Below are positions 62,687 through 64,000 of a DNA stretch of 64,000 bases, one piece after another. The stretch's first letter is position 1. Every line of letters starts with the position of its first letter. The position numbers and the translations under genes were made by a program. This DNA is from Aulostomus chinensis (lineage: Eukaryota > Chordata > Actinopteri > Syngnathiformes > Aulostomidae), in NCBI GenBank assembly GCA_037954235.1, contig JBBMOA010000012.1, forward strand, positions 10,390,144 to 10,454,143, given 5' to 3'. The notes beneath the pieces were generated by a model that saw only the letters and a program-made list of their open reading frames with translations, searched no databases and was not told the DNA's origin.

Positions 62687-64000
62687 AGAGTTTTCCACAC
62701 AGAAAGACCTTGCAGAGGTAACCTCCCCCTGAACTTTAGTAGAGCACTCTCCCTCCAATCATTCCAGCTTTCAATACAGCTGTCAGTTTTGGCCAGAAAA
62801 GCAAGCTTTAACTCTGAATTTGCAGCTTTGTCCTTAGTGAGAGGAACCTGTGACATCTGCACTGACATGCTGGAGATAATCCTCCATGTGATTGTCAGAC
62901 AAATTGGGGGTCAGCGGTGCTGCAGACAGGGGAGCGTGGCAAGGGACACGGAGGAAATGTTCAATCACGAGCCAGTCCATTCGGGAGCCTCCCTTTTCAG
63001 CCTCTTCAGCCTATGGTTCATCTCTCTTTTGCGTTCTTACTCTCTCTTTCTCTGCCCACAGCTGCCGGGTCTCCACTGGGAGGGAGCTGTATTATGGCTG
63101 GGTTAATTTACTGATTAATATCCAGGCACTAGATCCAGCTTTCCCCAGATGGCCAATTAAAAACTACAACTGGCAGTGCACATAGGCCTGGCAGCAGGTT
63201 GCCGTCGGGCCCAGGGCTGGAGGCTGTGACAGAAGGTGTGGGCCTTGTTTGGGCCCAAATAAGAGCCACCAACTATCTGACTCTTTCACTCTCCACACAA
63301 GAAGGACAAACTAAAGCTGTCATACTGAGCAGGACAGGGGTTGCTGAGGACACGCAGCCTGCTGTACTTTCCTCAGACCACAGAAACTCACGCCATCACA
63401 GACCGAAACCAAAACGTGGTTGCACATCATGGCACAGGCAGCATTTCATTTTAAAGTTTCAATGTGGGTGTACGAACAGAGTGGTAGTACTGTGTTTTGT
63501 CACTAAGGACAAATAGTTTTCGATCATAAAGTACAGGTAAGAAAACAATACTGAACACAATGTTATCCCTCACCCGAAGGCAGACAGTTACTAACAGAGC
63601 AACAAACCTTGTTTCCTTACCAATCCAATAAATTAGAGATTAATTTAAATTTTAGCATTAGAACATTGTGACTAAATGCTTTTAATCACAGAGACAAAAA
63701 TAAGAAAGACTGTCTACTGGATCACATGAAACACATCATGAAAATGATCAGTAGACAACACATTTGACTCATCCAGTTCCACTCACAGTAAAGAATCTTC
63801 TGATGAGAAACAATTAATCTCTATTGCAATGACTGCCTGCAACGCATCATTACTGTATCATTAGCTATCGAGTGCTACAGGAATTTTTGTAAGCCAATCT
63901 GGAAGTTAGCATCACCATGGATTCCCTCCATCAAAAATAAATGGGATTTTTACTTTGGATTTGAAAGTATAGCAGAAAATATGGCGAACAAAGTTTTATG

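Larger units (their letters stand above)
47252..64000. other. Gene desert at the right end of the window
   Basis: No ORF that I can assign to a family on either strand. It includes poly(T), CA/GT tracts, one small repeat fragment and AT-rich unique blocks. Open frames such as 61689-62069 (126 codons) and 51726-52046 have no recognised domain or splice context. Confidence 0.5.

Noticed and set aside
62564..63106. 180-codon open frame on the plus strand
   Set aside because: Runs through a CA microsatellite and T/C-rich DNA, with no recognisable domain or splice context.

Overview
The window looks like nuclear DNA from a ray-finned (teleost) fish. It has a compact, intron-containing vertebrate nuclear-receptor gene, many long CA/GT microsatellites, tRNA-headed SINE-like repeats ending in (TGGA)n, and other dispersed repeats of a kind common in percomorph fish. 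I assign no species.

Layout. 1-6480: gene-free flank downstream of nr4a2. 6485-11400 (minus strand): a complete nr4a2 (Nurr1) gene, with two non-coding 5' exons, six coding exons giving 600 residues, and a 3' UTR of about 1.2 kb. Its promoter side, about 11420-11950, has CRE-like, CCAAT and E-box motifs. 17134-17491: a SINE-like insertion with a perfect 11-bp target-site duplication. 19043-28035 (plus strand): decayed remains of gpd2, the mitochondrial FAD-linked glycerol-3-phosphate dehydrogenase gene. Three exons are clear and a fourth is probable, in the right order and splice phase, but one has an in-frame stop and the exons between and after them are missing. I recall nr4a2 and gpd2 as divergent neighbours in other vertebrates, so this is the ancestral arrangement with gpd2 dead. 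28-40.8 kb: gene-free, repeat-bearing. 40985-41791 (plus strand): an unrecognised single-exon ORF of 268 codons with an internal 35-residue duplication and three 18-residue Ala/Pro repeats. 42.3-64 kb: no gene I can support; it holds a second SINE-like family, a strong G-quadruplex motif and AT-rich blocks with octamer and homeodomain-type motifs that may be distant regulatory elements.

How the parts may work together. nr4a2 is an immediate-early orphan nuclear receptor needed for midbrain dopamine neurons, and it is usually embedded in regulatory DNA. The CRE-like sites fit cAMP/CREB induction. The 5' UTR carries two upstream ORFs joined by a one-base stop/start overlap, and the second overlaps the main start out of frame, which suggests translational control. 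That particular gpd2 exons stay readable next to nr4a2 while others vanished could mean recent gene death, or exons kept because they overlap nr4a2 enhancers. Coordinates of the three clear relic exons and all nr4a2 coding exons come from reading splice dinucleotides and phase; UTR ends and regulatory blocks are less certain.
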